A stretch of DNA of 64,000 bases from an uncultured Chitinophagaceae bacterium (lineage in GTDB: Bacteria > Bacteroidota > Bacteroidia > Chitinophagales > Chitinophagaceae). The stretch covers positions 62,001 through 126,000 of the forward strand of contig CALCII010000012.1 in the NCBI GenBank assembly GCA_937907395.1, written 5' to 3'. Under the pieces are notes generated by a model that had not been told where the DNA came from, did no database searches, and saw only the letters and a list, made by a program, of their open reading frames with translations. Position 1 is the stretch's first letter; every line of letters starts with the position of its first letter. Position numbers and translations under genes: made by a program. Positions 1 to 9,328 of this stretch are shown in pieces.

Positions 1-772
1 ATGCAAAGATGGCGCTGATGTTGGCGTTCCGGTGTTCTTTATTAATCTCGTTAAATTTTTTAAACTCCTTCTCTTCAGCAGCAAATGCCTGCACCACCTG
101 CATACCCTGAATATGCTCCTGTACAAATGCATTTAAAGATGCAACTGCATTCCGCACACGATGAAAACTTTTGTTGACGCTTTCTTTAAAATAATAAGTC
201 GCAATAATCAATAAAGGAAACGGAATGAGGCACACCAATGTAAGCTTCCAGTTGAGATAAAACATGGTGAACAATACTGCAACTATAGAAAGCAAATCGG
301 CAACGATGGGAATAAATCCTTCAGCAAATACATCGCTGATTGTTTCAATGTCATTAACGGTTCTTGTAGTTAGTGTACCAATAGGCGTTTTATCAAACTG
401 GCGCAAATTGAGATGCAGAATGCGATCAAAGATCTGCAGCCTCAGATCTTTTACTACTGTTTGTCCCAGCCAGGATGTATAATAAGAAAAGAAAAAACGA
501 AATACTGTTTCAAGCAGGATCAATGCCACTTGCCAGATGGTGATACGAATCACCATTTCGGCCATATTGTGCTGAATGTAATCGTTAACCGTGATGTTGA
601 TGAGCCAGGGGCGTATGGGGGCCATCACAGCCAACAATACAGATAATACAACTGATGCATAGAATCGTTGCCGGTAGGGTAAGGCATACGACAAAATGCG
701 TCGCAATAACTTAAAATTAAAAATGCTTTTCTTTCCTTTTTGAGTCGACAAATCCTTGCTTTTGAATGCCAA
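1..772 (-). CDS. ABC exporter, N-terminal membrane domain (partial)
   Basis: Partial gene running off the left edge; about 257 residues are present. The minus-strand frame is open and hydrophobic and holds the typical type I ABC exporter segment FDKTPIGTLTTRTVNDIET, followed by membrane helices and a segment resembling FVQEHIQGMQVVQAF. These are hallmarks of the MsbA/LmrA-type transmembrane domain; the ATPase domain would lie outside the window. No ATG precedes the first membrane helix. A TTG at 770-772, preceded by an AAAGGA-like stretch, gives a lysine-rich N-terminus before the first helix, so I chose it. The substrate cannot be told; lipid or drug export is usual for the family. Confidence 0.75.
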   Translation of the reverse strand, partial: MAFKSKDLSTQKGKKSIFNFKLLRRILSYALPYRQRFYASVVLSVLLAVMAPIRPWLINITVNDYIQHNMAEMVIRITIWQVALILLETVFRFFFSYYTSWLGQTVVKDLRLQIFDRILHLNLRQFDKTPIGTLTTRTVNDIETISDVFAEGFIPIVADLLSIVAVLFTMFYLNWKLTLVCLIPFPLLIIATYYFKESVNKSFHRVRNAVASLNAFVQEHIQGMQVVQAFAAEEKEFKKFNEINKEHRNANISAIFA

Positions 773-848
773 AGTTAATTCCTTTCTTCTTTGGCTGAAG
801 ATGAACCGTATTACCGGATTTGATTACGGATGAACGGAAGAACATTTA

Positions 849-3032
849 TCACAGTTCGCCTGTTGCTTTCCTGTACGCTTTGATAAAGATGGCACCCAGG
901 TTTTTATGCGGCGGTACATAATCCTTGATCAGCTCATTGGCTTTAGGATCATTTTTAACCGAAGCACTTATTTGTTGCCACATGGGAATCCATTCAATAT
1001 TATTTCCATTGCGCAGGTATTCATTGATAGCCCGGAGAATGGGTTCATTCACAGAATAACTGCCCACTTGTTTGGTAGAGATAATATGAGCATCTTCGTT
1101 TACGTTGAGCACTTTGCTCAGGTTTTGATACCCACCGCAAGAACCCAACATTACAATTCTTGATGAAGGTAACATTTGGCGAATCGTATACTTGAGATGG
1201 TAACTATGTCCACGATGCACCACCATGGTTGGATTGATATTGTTTTGTGTTAAGTAATTAATCAGATGATCCTGTGCCTGAGCATCCAGATCGGTTTTGT
1301 TATCTAACGGAAGATTCGCATAAATGATAACAGGTTTTCCTTTGGTTGATTGAATGGTTACCCATTCTTTGCCGGTTGTGATTTTCCAATCGGGCTTGTT
1401 CGTAAACATGCCCATAAAATTTCGGTATGAAGTTACACCGTCTTCATCACCATAAAAGAATACCTGCTGCACTACCCTGCCGCTATCATCGGCCAGTGAT
1501 TTGTAATCCACTTTATAAACAGGTGGTATGCCTAATTGAGCTGATAAATCAATGGTTGAATCTGACGAAGAACGGAACAGTGTATATAAAATATTATAAA
1601 TAACCTGTCCCCGCCGGTCCTGTGTTTTCTGGCTATTCTCCAGGTTTGTTTGCACCTGGCCAAGGACAAAAGTTCTGAGGTTGGCATTCTGAATACTGCC
1701 ATAACTATCGGCCACATCCACGGCATCTTCCAGTGTACCAGTTTTTTGCAACCCATTCACAAATGCATGCATTAAACGGCGACTGTTGAGCTCTGTCATC
1801 GACTGAAGAAAATTATCCAACGTATTATAGTTGGCCGCCATCTTGATAAACTTCTTAAAGTGGTCGAAACGTACAGTCATTAACAACGAATCGCCCTTTC
1901 TTCCCGGGAACCGATCCATCATGCGTTTGTAGAGGTTGAGATAAGTGCTGGTGTAGATCACTTCTTCGGTAGATACCAGCAGGTAATAAATTTCCTGTGA
2001 ATTCAATGGCTCGGCAACCCTGAAACGAACTGCTTCTGTTGACTCATGCAGGTCGTTCATTACGTTTACAAAAGCATCGGTTGCTTTCCGCTGCAACATA
2101 TCCCATAATGCAGTTGCCAGCATGGGTGTATCTCCTTTCGACATCCGTTCAAAGTAACGGGTTTGTGTACGCACCAGTAATTTATAATACTGCAATTCAT
2201 TTTCTGCAACGGCTTTGATTTCTTCAATTGTAATATTATTGGTCATCAGTTCATCCAGTAACGGCAGGTACAGTGTACCGTTAGTGATTTCACTGAGTTT
2301 TACAATAGTTTGCACACGAGGATCTTTGGAAGCACGCACCATTCTTCCCTGCACAGTTCTAACAGCCTGCGCATACGTGTACACTTCTAAAGGCGATTTA
2401 ATGGCAGCAACAGAGATGAGGCTATCTGCAAATGGCTCGTTCTGAAAAGCACCCAGGCCCGGCATGATTGACAATGGATTACTATGGGCTTTTTTCAGGA
2501 ACACCAGCTTCTGAATATCACTCAGCTCTTTACTCGTTTGAAACAATTTCACCAGTATTTCCCCCGCTTCATAAGGCAACTGGTCAAAAACCGGCACAAT
2601 ACTTTCGCCCTTGATCAGTTTATTCATGGCCTCCTCAAAACTTACCAGTAGCACAGGTGCATATACAACTGCGGCCCGGTTTGCTTTAACCTGTAAGCCA
2701 TATTCCTGTAACAGCTCTTTTACACCTCTTAGGTATCCTATTTTTTGATTATTGTCTGTGGGGGCCCGTTCAATACGGATTTGCAAATCATCTACCTGGC
2801 GCAACAGGGCATCGGTTACCTGTATATTCAAATCTTCATTGGAAGATAACTTGATAAAATTATCCACCTTTCCATCAAGTTTATCAATCCGTTTTTGTTC
2901 TTTATCAATATTATCATGCCAGATCTGGCGGTTCATAGGTATCTCAACCTTTGAGGTATCAAAAGTGATTTTTGTCTGGCCAAACCCAGAAATGGAAATC
3001 AACAAAAGAATAAATCCGGTAATAATGCGCAT
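849..3032 (-). CDS. Secreted protein with possible caspase-fold (clan CD) C-terminal domain
   Basis: About 727 residues. The open frame continues upstream to 3443, but that extension overlaps the divergent response-regulator gene, so I place the start at 3032, where a signal peptide begins (MRIITGFILLLISISGFGQ); 3056 is a possible alternative. The first 550 or so residues look helical and match no family I know. The last 150 residues show a hydrophobic strand, then HRGHSYH (His606, His609), a second strand and GSCGGY (Cys632). This is the order and spacing of the His/Cys dyad in caspase-fold peptidases (clan CD: caspases, gingipains, clostripain). The peptidase role is inference. It stands alone, divergent from the phoB-like gene, and probably acts in the periplasm or outside the cell. 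Confidence 0.6.
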   Translation of the reverse strand: MRIITGFILLLISISGFGQTKITFDTSKVEIPMNRQIWHDNIDKEQKRIDKLDGKVDNFIKLSSNEDLNIQVTDALLRQVDDLQIRIERAPTDNNQKIGYLRGVKELLQEYGLQVKANRAAVVYAPVLLVSFEEAMNKLIKGESIVPVFDQLPYEAGEILVKLFQTSKELSDIQKLVFLKKAHSNPLSIMPGLGAFQNEPFADSLISVAAIKSPLEVYTYAQAVRTVQGRMVRASKDPRVQTIVKLSEITNGTLYLPLLDELMTNNITIEEIKAVAENELQYYKLLVRTQTRYFERMSKGDTPMLATALWDMLQRKATDAFVNVMNDLHESTEAVRFRVAEPLNSQEIYYLLVSTEEVIYTSTYLNLYKRMMDRFPGRKGDSLLMTVRFDHFKKFIKMAANYNTLDNFLQSMTELNSRRLMHAFVNGLQKTGTLEDAVDVADSYGSIQNANLRTFVLGQVQTNLENSQKTQDRRGQVIYNILYTLFRSSSDSTIDLSAQLGIPPVYKVDYKSLADDSGRVVQQVFFYGDEDGVTSYRNFMGMFTNKPDWKITTGKEWVTIQSTKGKPVIIYANLPLDNKTDLDAQAQDHLINYLTQNNINPTMVVHRGHSYHLKYTIRQMLPSSRIVMLGSCGGYQNLSKVLNVNEDAHIISTKQVGSYSVNEPILRAINEYLRNGNNIEWIPMWQQISASVKNDPKANELIKDYVPPHKNLGAIFIKAYRKATGEL

Positions 3033-3172
3033 ATAGTTCAGCAAAAGTACTTGCATTTTTTTATACAGATGTATCTGAATCAAAGTGTGTTGTATGTGAA
3101 TATCCAATTTTAGCCCTAAAGTCGTTAACAATTTTATAATATTGTCTGCCGTAATGCATGGACTGCTGTTTC

Positions 3173-3180
3173 TAAATTTG
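3173..3180 (+). promoter_or_regulatory. Candidate -7 element for phoB-like gene
   Basis: TAAATTTG, a full match to the Bacteroidota -7 consensus TAnnTTTG, 15 bases before the ATG at 3196. No good TTG element lies 19-20 bases upstream. Confidence 0.4.
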
Positions 3181-3195
3181 CGGCAACAATCATTC

Positions 3196-3882
3196 ATGGA
3201 ACAGAACACGAAGAAAATTCTGATTGCTGATGACGAACCCGATATTCTGGAAATTCTTGAATACAATCTGTCAGCAGAAGGATATAAGGTTATCAAAGCC
3301 AGGGACGGAGATGAAGCATTGGAACTATCAAAAAAAGAGCATCCCGACCTTATCGTTTTGGATGTAATGATGCCCCGTAAAACGGGAATGGATGTTTGTC
3401 GTATCCTGAGAGCACAACCCGAATTTGCCGATACACTTATCATTATTCTTACAGCACTCAGTGATGAAAGCAGTCATGTAAAAGGACTGGAAATGGGCGC
3501 CGATGATTATGTGAGCAAACCCATCAGCCCGAAAGTATTCATCAGCCGGGTGAATGCACTTTTCCGACGTACATACAGGGGCGATGAAAAAATTATCAAA
3601 GCCGGTGAAATCACCATCGACAAAGAACAGTATCTCGTAAAATTCAGAGGACAGGATATTGTACTGGCCCGGAAAGAGTTTGAATTGCTGGCGTTACTGG
3701 CATCCAAACCCGGACGGGTATTCCTGCGCCATGAAATTCTGAGCCAGGTTTGGGGATCGGATGTGATTGTAGGCGACCGCACCATTGATGTACACATCCG
3801 GAAAATCCGTCAGAAGCTGGACATTGATTGTATCAAAACAGTAAAAGGTGTTGGGTATAAATTTGATTTAACTCCTGCTTAG
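3196..3882 (+). CDS. Response regulator, OmpR/PhoB family
   Basis: 228 residues: receiver domain (about 5-120) plus winged-helix DNA-binding domain (about 130-225). Visible receiver residues are the acidic pair Asp12-Asp13, phosphoacceptor Asp56 in LIVLDVMMP, Thr86 and Lys108 in SKP. The winged helix carries ARKEFELLALLASKPGRVF and ends in the usual VKGVGYKF. The frame could start earlier (3142), but ATG 3196 gives the normal N-terminus of the family. A histidine kinase gene follows 50 bases downstream, and the pair borders a phosphate-uptake block. By family and context it is a PhoB-type regulator that would bind the repeat arrays at 9329 and 10740; the target assignment is inference. Confidence 0.9.
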   Translation: MEQNTKKILIADDEPDILEILEYNLSAEGYKVIKARDGDEALELSKKEHPDLIVLDVMMPRKTGMDVCRILRAQPEFADTLIIILTALSDESSHVKGLEMGADDYVSKPISPKVFISRVNALFRRTYRGDEKIIKAGEITIDKEQYLVKFRGQDIVLARKEFELLALLASKPGRVFLRHEILSQVWGSDVIVGDRTIDVHIRKIRQKLDIDCIKTVKGVGYKFDLTPA

Positions 3883-3932
3883 TCCTTTCTATCTTAGCAT
3901 AAAATAAGCAATGATATTGCTGAACTGTTTTT

Positions 3933-4985
3933 ATGCTTAATAACCGACAACAAATTACTCCGGTTCAAATTGCAGCCATTAATGCATTTGCCATTTCACT
4001 ATTAGTGGGGCTGGCGAATTATTTTTTTATACGCACCTGGTGGATTGCACTGCTTTCTTTTGCCGTTTTATTCATCATCAGTTATATGCTCATCCGTTAT
4101 TTTACGGAACGGTTTATCTACCGGCATATTAAACTGATCTACAAATTCATTTCGCAAACCAAAGCCACAAAACAACAGGAGTTCTTTTATAAATCCGTTT
4201 TGCCCGAAAAAAGCCTGGAAGAAGTAAGTAAAGAAGTGGAACAATGGGGCGAGCAGAAACGGCAAATGATTGAACAACTCCAACAAAATGAACAATACCG
4301 CAAAGAATTCTTACAAAACCTGAGCCATGAATTGAAGACACCCATCTTTGCAATACAGGGATATGTAGACACACTGCTAAGTGGTGCCATGGAACAACCC
4401 GAGCTGGGGAAAAAATTTCTGCTCAATGCGTCCCGCAATGTGGAACGATTGGTAAACCTTGTTGGCGATTTAGATGAAATTGCACGTTTGGAAAGCGGAG
4501 AACAGCAATTGTACAAAGAACCATTTATCATTCATGAGTTGGTGCAGGATGTGTTTGATGCGTTATCATTGAAGTGTGCAGAAAAATCGATAAAAACGTC
4601 TGTCAAAAAAGGATGTGAAACACTACTCTCTGTTTATGCCGATAAAGAAAAAATAAGAATGGTATTAATCAACCTGGTTGACAATGCTATTAAATATGGA
4701 AAGCAGGGAGGCAATATCATTTTCAGTGCGTATCAAACAGACAAAGGAAATGTGTTAGTGGAAATCAGCGATGATGGACACGGCATCTCAGAAGAACATC
4801 TCTCCCGCATCTTCGAACGTTTTTACAGAACCGATCTTGCACGCAGCCGCAAAGCAGGCGGAAGCGGATTGGGCTTATCCATTTGCAAACATATTATTGA
4901 AGCACACGGACAAAGCATTCACGTACGCAGTACCCCCGATGTAGGTACCACATTCGGATTCACACTTCCCGTAAAACATACCTGA
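3933..4985 (+). CDS. Sensor histidine kinase, PhoR-like
   Basis: 350 residues. Two membrane helices lie near the N-terminus (about 14-34 and 36-55) with almost no periplasmic loop, so it probably senses through membrane or cytoplasmic partners, as PhoR does. A linker (60-120) leads to the HisKA domain with phosphoaccepting His132 in NLSHELKTPIFAIQGY. The HATPase domain has the N box (LINLVDNAIKYG), G1 (DDGHGI), F box (RIFERFYR) and G2 (GGSGLGLSI). No PAS domain is evident. It phosphorylates the upstream response regulator; phosphate as the signal is inferred from the neighbouring uptake genes. Confidence 0.88.
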   Translation: MLNNRQQITPVQIAAINAFAISLLVGLANYFFIRTWWIALLSFAVLFIISYMLIRYFTERFIYRHIKLIYKFISQTKATKQQEFFYKSVLPEKSLEEVSKEVEQWGEQKRQMIEQLQQNEQYRKEFLQNLSHELKTPIFAIQGYVDTLLSGAMEQPELGKKFLLNASRNVERLVNLVGDLDEIARLESGEQQLYKEPFIIHELVQDVFDALSLKCAEKSIKTSVKKGCETLLSVYADKEKIRMVLINLVDNAIKYGKQGGNIIFSAYQTDKGNVLVEISDDGHGISEEHLSRIFERFYRTDLARSRKAGGSGLGLSICKHIIEAHGQSIHVRSTPDVGTTFGFTLPVKHT

Positions 4986-4987
4986 AA

Positions 4988-5014
4988 TAAAAAAGCCCCC
5001 TGGGAACAGGAGGC
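4988..5014 (-). terminator. Terminator of the TonB-receptor/lipoprotein operon
   Basis: Minus strand: GCCTCCTG, loop TTCC, CAGGGGGC, then TTTTTT. The 8-bp stem includes one G-U pair. It lies between the convergent kinase and lipoprotein genes, 37 bases after the lipoprotein stop. Confidence 0.75.
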
Positions 5015-5050
5015 CGGGTAAAGGATACTTGCTTAAGGAAAATAGGAATA

Positions 5051-6451
5051 TTAATTCGGGAACTTCGTCCAGTTTTTATACCAGTTATCTCCTGCGCCTA
5101 CTGCACCACGGTAGTTCACATTTTGTAAGCCAGACATACGGGCTTCACCGGTAGTTGAGATTGCTCCGGTTAAAACAGGCGAACCGGCAGCAGGAGTGAA
5201 ATCAGGATTTGTATAATTAAATGCAGCTGCATAACCTGCTTCTGAAGTTGTGGAAAGTATGGTATTACTGTTAGCAATCGTATTAAACCATGTGGTAAGA
5301 TCAGCCGTAGCCCAACCTGTTGGAGCAGTAGTACTGGCTGCATAACGTAACGGTGTGGCACAACCGGCGAGTATCAATCCTTTGATGTTTAAAGTTGTTG
5401 CTGAAATATTCAGATCGGTTGGGCGACCGGTAGTGGCATCAATGAGCAAACCGGTGGGCCAGCCAAGAAATACAGAGTTGTAAACAGAGAGTGATGAATT
5501 ACGACGGATTTGTGCTCCGTTCCTGTACAATGCATTTCCCACATTGGTTGTGTTCTGGCGTGGCCCAACCAGGGTAACATTGCTGAACACCGCTGCTGTT
5601 TGAGGAACTAAGGAAGAACCGCCGGCATCATTATCACTTTCAAAACCGTTACTGCCGCTGATATCTGCAATGGCTGAATCACGGATTCCAATGCAGAATT
5701 GTACTTTACCTGAGAAGCCATTGTCTGTATCAAATTCATCATCGAGACCCTTATATGCAATAAGATGATCACAATTCACTGTACCGCCAAACCATTCAAA
5801 ACTATCATCGGCAGCATAGGTTACCTGCACATAAGAAATAGTAGTACCACGGCCTACTGCATAAAGCCCCAATCCATTCAGTTCTTTATCAGGCAGGAAT
5901 GCATAGCCTGCGTACTCTATACGTACATACTTTAATACCCCACTGTTATCATTATCATCGGCACCGCCGTACAAACCATAACCGTCACCATTGTTAATAC
6001 CACCTTCTGCTTCACCTAAACCGGCAGTGCCGTTGAAGCTTGCATTTGTTTTGGCACGGCCCAGAATCACCACACCGCCCCAATCACCAGGCTTGGGTGC
6101 GGTAAGTTCGCTGCTGGTAAATACAATTGGTTTATCTATGGTACCATTGGCAACAATCCTTGTACCACGTGTAATAATTAATGTTCCTCTTGATGCTTTA
6201 TCGCCAAGGATGGTAGTTCCAGGCTCAATGGTTAGAACGGCTCCGTTAATCACATAGACGATTCCTTTTAAAACATAGGTTTTACCGGTCTTAAGTGTAA
6301 GATCCGATGAAATGGTTCCCGAAAGAACCAGGTTATCTGTTGCAGGTGGTGTGGTTGAACCACTTCCATCCACTTCAATCTTCCGGCAGGAAGAAAAAAT
6401 AAAAACTGCAGTTGCAAGTAAAAATGCTGCCTGCTTCATAACTGTGTTCAT
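5051..6451 (-). CDS. Beta-helix-like surface lipoprotein paired with TonB receptor
   Basis: 466 residues. It begins with a lipoprotein signal ending in FIFSSC, so the mature protein is acylated at Cys22 and probably sits on the outer membrane. The body is rich in Gly, Asn, Asp and Thr with recurring short beta segments (YVLKGIVYVINGAVLTIEPG, GDWGGVVILG, LKYVRIEYAG), as in right-handed beta-helix proteins. It follows the TonB-dependent receptor gene by 25 bases and shares its operon and its upstream repeat array. By analogy with SusC/SusD pairs it may capture or process a phosphorus-containing substrate for the receptor. No phosphatase motif is visible; the substrate is unknown. Confidence 0.7.
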   Translation of the reverse strand: MNTVMKQAAFLLATAVFIFSSCRKIEVDGSGSTTPPATDNLVLSGTISSDLTLKTGKTYVLKGIVYVINGAVLTIEPGTTILGDKASRGTLIITRGTRIVANGTIDKPIVFTSSELTAPKPGDWGGVVILGRAKTNASFNGTAGLGEAEGGINNGDGYGLYGGADDNDNSGVLKYVRIEYAGYAFLPDKELNGLGLYAVGRGTTISYVQVTYAADDSFEWFGGTVNCDHLIAYKGLDDEFDTDNGFSGKVQFCIGIRDSAIADISGSNGFESDNDAGGSSLVPQTAAVFSNVTLVGPRQNTTNVGNALYRNGAQIRRNSSLSVYNSVFLGWPTGLLIDATTGRPTDLNISATTLNIKGLILAGCATPLRYAASTTAPTGWATADLTTWFNTIANSNTILSTTSEAGYAAAFNYTNPDFTPAAGSPVLTGAISTTGEARMSGLQNVNYRGAVGAGDNWYKNWTKFPN

Positions 6452-6476
6452 GTGTTTGATTTAAATAGTTGATGAA

Positions 6477-9272
6477 TTATTTAATCGTGTAAGCGAATGT
6501 GAGACTGATGTTGGTTCCAAATCTTCTGCGGATGGCAACCCCGTCTGATGAACTTTTGGTGAACCGGCCGTCATCATTAAAATCAGTATAGAAATAAGCT
6601 GGTCTGTTTAGTATATCTGAAATATTCAGACGGAATTCACCTTTCTTATGTAATACTTTTTTAGCCACTTGCAAATCAAGTATGGGGCGTGGCCACTCCC
6701 AGATTTCTTTTACACCAATGCCATTTTGAATGTTTCCAACAAACTGAATACGCTGACCAACCTGGTTGAACAGTACGGTTGTATTTAAACCTATTTTCTC
6801 AATATCATATTGTAATCCAAGGTTGATTACATACGGACTTTGTCCCTGCATAGGGCGATCAATATTGCTTCCTTTTACCCTGTTGTAGATATAGCTGAGG
6901 TTACCAAATGCAGTGAAGTTGCGCAAGGCATGAGTAAAGTCGAGTTTCTTACGGATTTCGGCTTCCACACCAAAACCGGTGGCTGCATCGGCATTAATAA
7001 AATTGAAACTATTACTGCTGCCGGCACCACTTTGGTTAAAATATAATTCAATTGGTTTGTCAAAGTATTTATAGAAAACACCAATGGTAAACAACTCACC
7101 TGCTCTTGGATACAATTCATATCGCAGATCCAAGCTTGAAACTTTTGTGCGTTGCAATGTTTTATTTCCTAAAACGGTAGCACCTAATTCAAAATCAAAG
7201 AAAGCAAAGGGACTCAGCTCACGAAACTCCGGACGAACCACGGTTTGTGAAGCAGAAAGGCGCACATTGGTTCTGTCATTCACTTTGTAAGTAACATTCA
7301 ATCCAGGCAACCAATCTTTCACTAAGGTATGCACATGACGGGGATCGCTCTGGCGAACAGAACCCACCAACTGATCAAAACTTTCGAAACGCACACCCCA
7401 CACAATCCGCAATTGTTCTCCCAATTGATTATCAAATTGCAGGAATGCTGCATTGAGTATGGTATTTGCTAAATAACGGTATTGTATACCCGACAATTCA
7501 CCGAAGTTGATTTTATTATCGCCCACTCCGATATTACCCGGTGTAAAAATCTGATCCTGTGGCTGATTAATCAATCCCGTATTATCTCTCCCGATCTGGT
7601 AAAAAAACGGACGACTATCGAACAAACGGTCTTTCACCTGGATCATATATCCTGCTTTCACCATTTGTTTTTGTCCTTTCCAATTGAAGGTTTTAGCAAG
7701 ATCACCACCACCAGAATAAATGTAATCATTGAGAAAACTAAAGAAACGGCTGCCCGACTTCTGCGAGTTACCTCCGCCTAATAATGCTACATAAGGAGCA
7801 TTGGAAGAACCCAGCAACTGGATGTATTGAATCCGTCGTTGATCAGGAATATATTGATCAAGGATATTAAAACTGCCATACCATTTGAACTTAACGTTGA
7901 GCTTTGACAACAGGTGATCACCTGCGATTTGTGTGTTGAAAAATGCATTCTGACGAAAAGCTAATTCAGTGGCATGAATGTTTTGTCCGGCAGGATCCAG
8001 TATAAAATCTTTACCTGTCCGGTCAATTACATAATCAGAACTGTTGAGGTTTAAGAGGTTGCGGAAGTAAATCTTATTGTTGCTGTTGAGTTGTAATGTG
8101 AAGTTGGCCAATGCGCCCGCCAACACATCCATACTGTATTTACTGTTGTTGTACAGAAAATCAATATTGCCATCGGCATTTGCAAAAAAGGAATTCGTAT
8201 AATCTGTGCGGCGATTGGTCTTATTATACGTAAGTGCCAGTACACCACCCAGCTTTTTCCCAAATACCTTTCTGCTGAAACCACCGTTTATCTGAAACGA
8301 AGTATTCATGGGAGCAGCTATAGACTCCGGCATCCAGATGTTTCTGAATTTCTGTCCAAATGCTGCTTGTTCCGTTTCAGAAAGCCCGGCAAAAGATCCT
8401 TTGGTTGGCATGGAAGCAGGCAATCCCCTGGTACCATCATCGATTCCCAACCAATCCATAGTGCCTCCTTTGTAACTGAGAAACTTTTTACTGATCGTTT
8501 GGGAATTAAAACCTGTACCAATTTGCAGGTTGAGAAAATTTTTTGATGGAATATCTTTTGTTTGCACTTGTACCAATCCACCTGCCCACTCACCGGGCAA
8601 CTCCGGAACAAATGCTTTGTTCATGATAATGTTATCAATCATGGCAGCGGGGAAAATATCAAACGAAAATGTTTTTCTGTCGGGTTCCGTACTGGTTAGC
8701 AATACCCCATTTAACATTGCCTGGTTATACCTGTCGGCAAGGCCACGTACCACCAGGTAGCGGCCTTCCTGTACGCTGGTACCGGGAATACGTTTCAACA
8801 CCTCGCCTGTATTTTTATCCGGCGAACGACGGATCACTTCTGCAGAAATCACACTGGCAACTGTGTTTGTATTCTTCTGATACTGGATCACGGCAGCATT
8901 AGACTCTTTTTTTGCAGAAGCTTTGACCACCACTTCGCCCAGGTCTGTTTTCGCAGACTCTTCGAGCAACACATTCAGCTCGGCATACTGATCACTCACT
9001 TCCACATCTGATATCTCTTTTGCCTGATAGCCCACATAGGAAATTACAATTGTGTATTTGATGCCCTTTTCAATTGAAACAGAAAAACGGCCTTCCATAT
9101 CTGTTAACACTGCTGTTTTTGTTCCCTTTACTGTGATTGTTGCACCCGTAACAGGCTCATTTTTTTTGTTGAGAACACGGCCTGTAAGTTTAGATGTTTG
9201 TTGTGCAAAGACACCCGTAGATACCAGGAGAAAAAAAGCAGTAAGAGCAGCAAGTTGTTGTCCTTTAAACAT
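6477..9272 (-). CDS. TonB-dependent outer membrane receptor (phosphate block)
   Basis: 931 residues. Signal peptide (about 1-24, ending VFAQ), then a carboxypeptidase-regulatory-like beta domain (about 28-115) opening with LTGRVLNKKNEPVTGATITV. The plug domain carries VVRGLADRYNQAMLNGV and a long beta-barrel ends in a C-terminal strand (LTFAYTIK). It moves a bound ligand across the outer membrane using TonB-ExbBD energy. It is first in an operon with the beta-helix lipoprotein. Its leader holds a four-fold 11-base-period repeat (9329-9368) and a perfect hairpin reaching the start codon (9273-9300). Position in a phosphate cluster suggests a phosphate or organophosphate ligand; this is inference. 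Confidence 0.88.
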   Translation of the reverse strand: MFKGQQLAALTAFFLLVSTGVFAQQTSKLTGRVLNKKNEPVTGATITVKGTKTAVLTDMEGRFSVSIEKGIKYTIVISYVGYQAKEISDVEVSDQYAELNVLLEESAKTDLGEVVVKASAKKESNAAVIQYQKNTNTVASVISAEVIRRSPDKNTGEVLKRIPGTSVQEGRYLVVRGLADRYNQAMLNGVLLTSTEPDRKTFSFDIFPAAMIDNIIMNKAFVPELPGEWAGGLVQVQTKDIPSKNFLNLQIGTGFNSQTISKKFLSYKGGTMDWLGIDDGTRGLPASMPTKGSFAGLSETEQAAFGQKFRNIWMPESIAAPMNTSFQINGGFSRKVFGKKLGGVLALTYNKTNRRTDYTNSFFANADGNIDFLYNNSKYSMDVLAGALANFTLQLNSNNKIYFRNLLNLNSSDYVIDRTGKDFILDPAGQNIHATELAFRQNAFFNTQIAGDHLLSKLNVKFKWYGSFNILDQYIPDQRRIQYIQLLGSSNAPYVALLGGGNSQKSGSRFFSFLNDYIYSGGGDLAKTFNWKGQKQMVKAGYMIQVKDRLFDSRPFFYQIGRDNTGLINQPQDQIFTPGNIGVGDNKINFGELSGIQYRYLANTILNAAFLQFDNQLGEQLRIVWGVRFESFDQLVGSVRQSDPRHVHTLVKDWLPGLNVTYKVNDRTNVRLSASQTVVRPEFRELSPFAFFDFELGATVLGNKTLQRTKVSSLDLRYELYPRAGELFTIGVFYKYFDKPIELYFNQSGAGSSNSFNFINADAATGFGVEAEIRKKLDFTHALRNFTAFGNLSYIYNRVKGSNIDRPMQGQSPYVINLGLQYDIEKIGLNTTVLFNQVGQRIQFVGNIQNGIGVKEIWEWPRPILDLQVAKKVLHKKGEFRLNISDILNRPAYFYTDFNDDGRFTKSSSDGVAIRRRFGTNISLTFAYTIK

Positions 9273-9300
9273 AAGTTCCTTTTGTGACGCAAAGGAACTT
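9273..9300 (-). promoter_or_regulatory. Perfect hairpin hiding the receptor's ribosome-binding site
   Basis: A 10-bp perfect inverted repeat, AAGTTCCTTT, loop GCGTCACA (minus sense), AAAGGAACTT, ends on the base just before the ATG of the TonB receptor. The purine-rich AAAGGA that would act as Shine-Dalgarno lies in the second arm and would be paired. The sequence is plain; a role in translation control is inference. Confidence 0.6.
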
Positions 9301-9303
9301 TTT

Positions 9304-9311
9304 CAATGTTA
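9304..9311 (-). promoter_or_regulatory. Candidate -7 element of the TonB receptor operon
   Basis: Minus strand TAACATTG, 7 of 8 against TAnnTTTG. It starts 17 bases after the end of the PhoB-box-like array, similar to the 19 bases at the porin promoter. Confidence 0.45.
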
Positions 9312-9328
9312 TCGCAACATCATGCAGG

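Noticed and set aside
264..646. Short plus-strand frames opposite the ABC exporter
   Set aside because: They lie antisense to a continuous, family-like minus-strand coding frame.
3124..3141. GTTAACA-ATTT-TATAATA before the phoB-like gene as an autoregulatory Pho box
   Set aside because: Only one heptamer fits well, the second is weak, and its distance to the -7 element (31 bases) differs from the other sites (17-19).
3033..3443. N-terminal extension of the caspase-like gene
   Set aside because: It overlaps the divergent response-regulator gene and lacks a signal peptide; the signal-peptide start at 3032 is far more likely.
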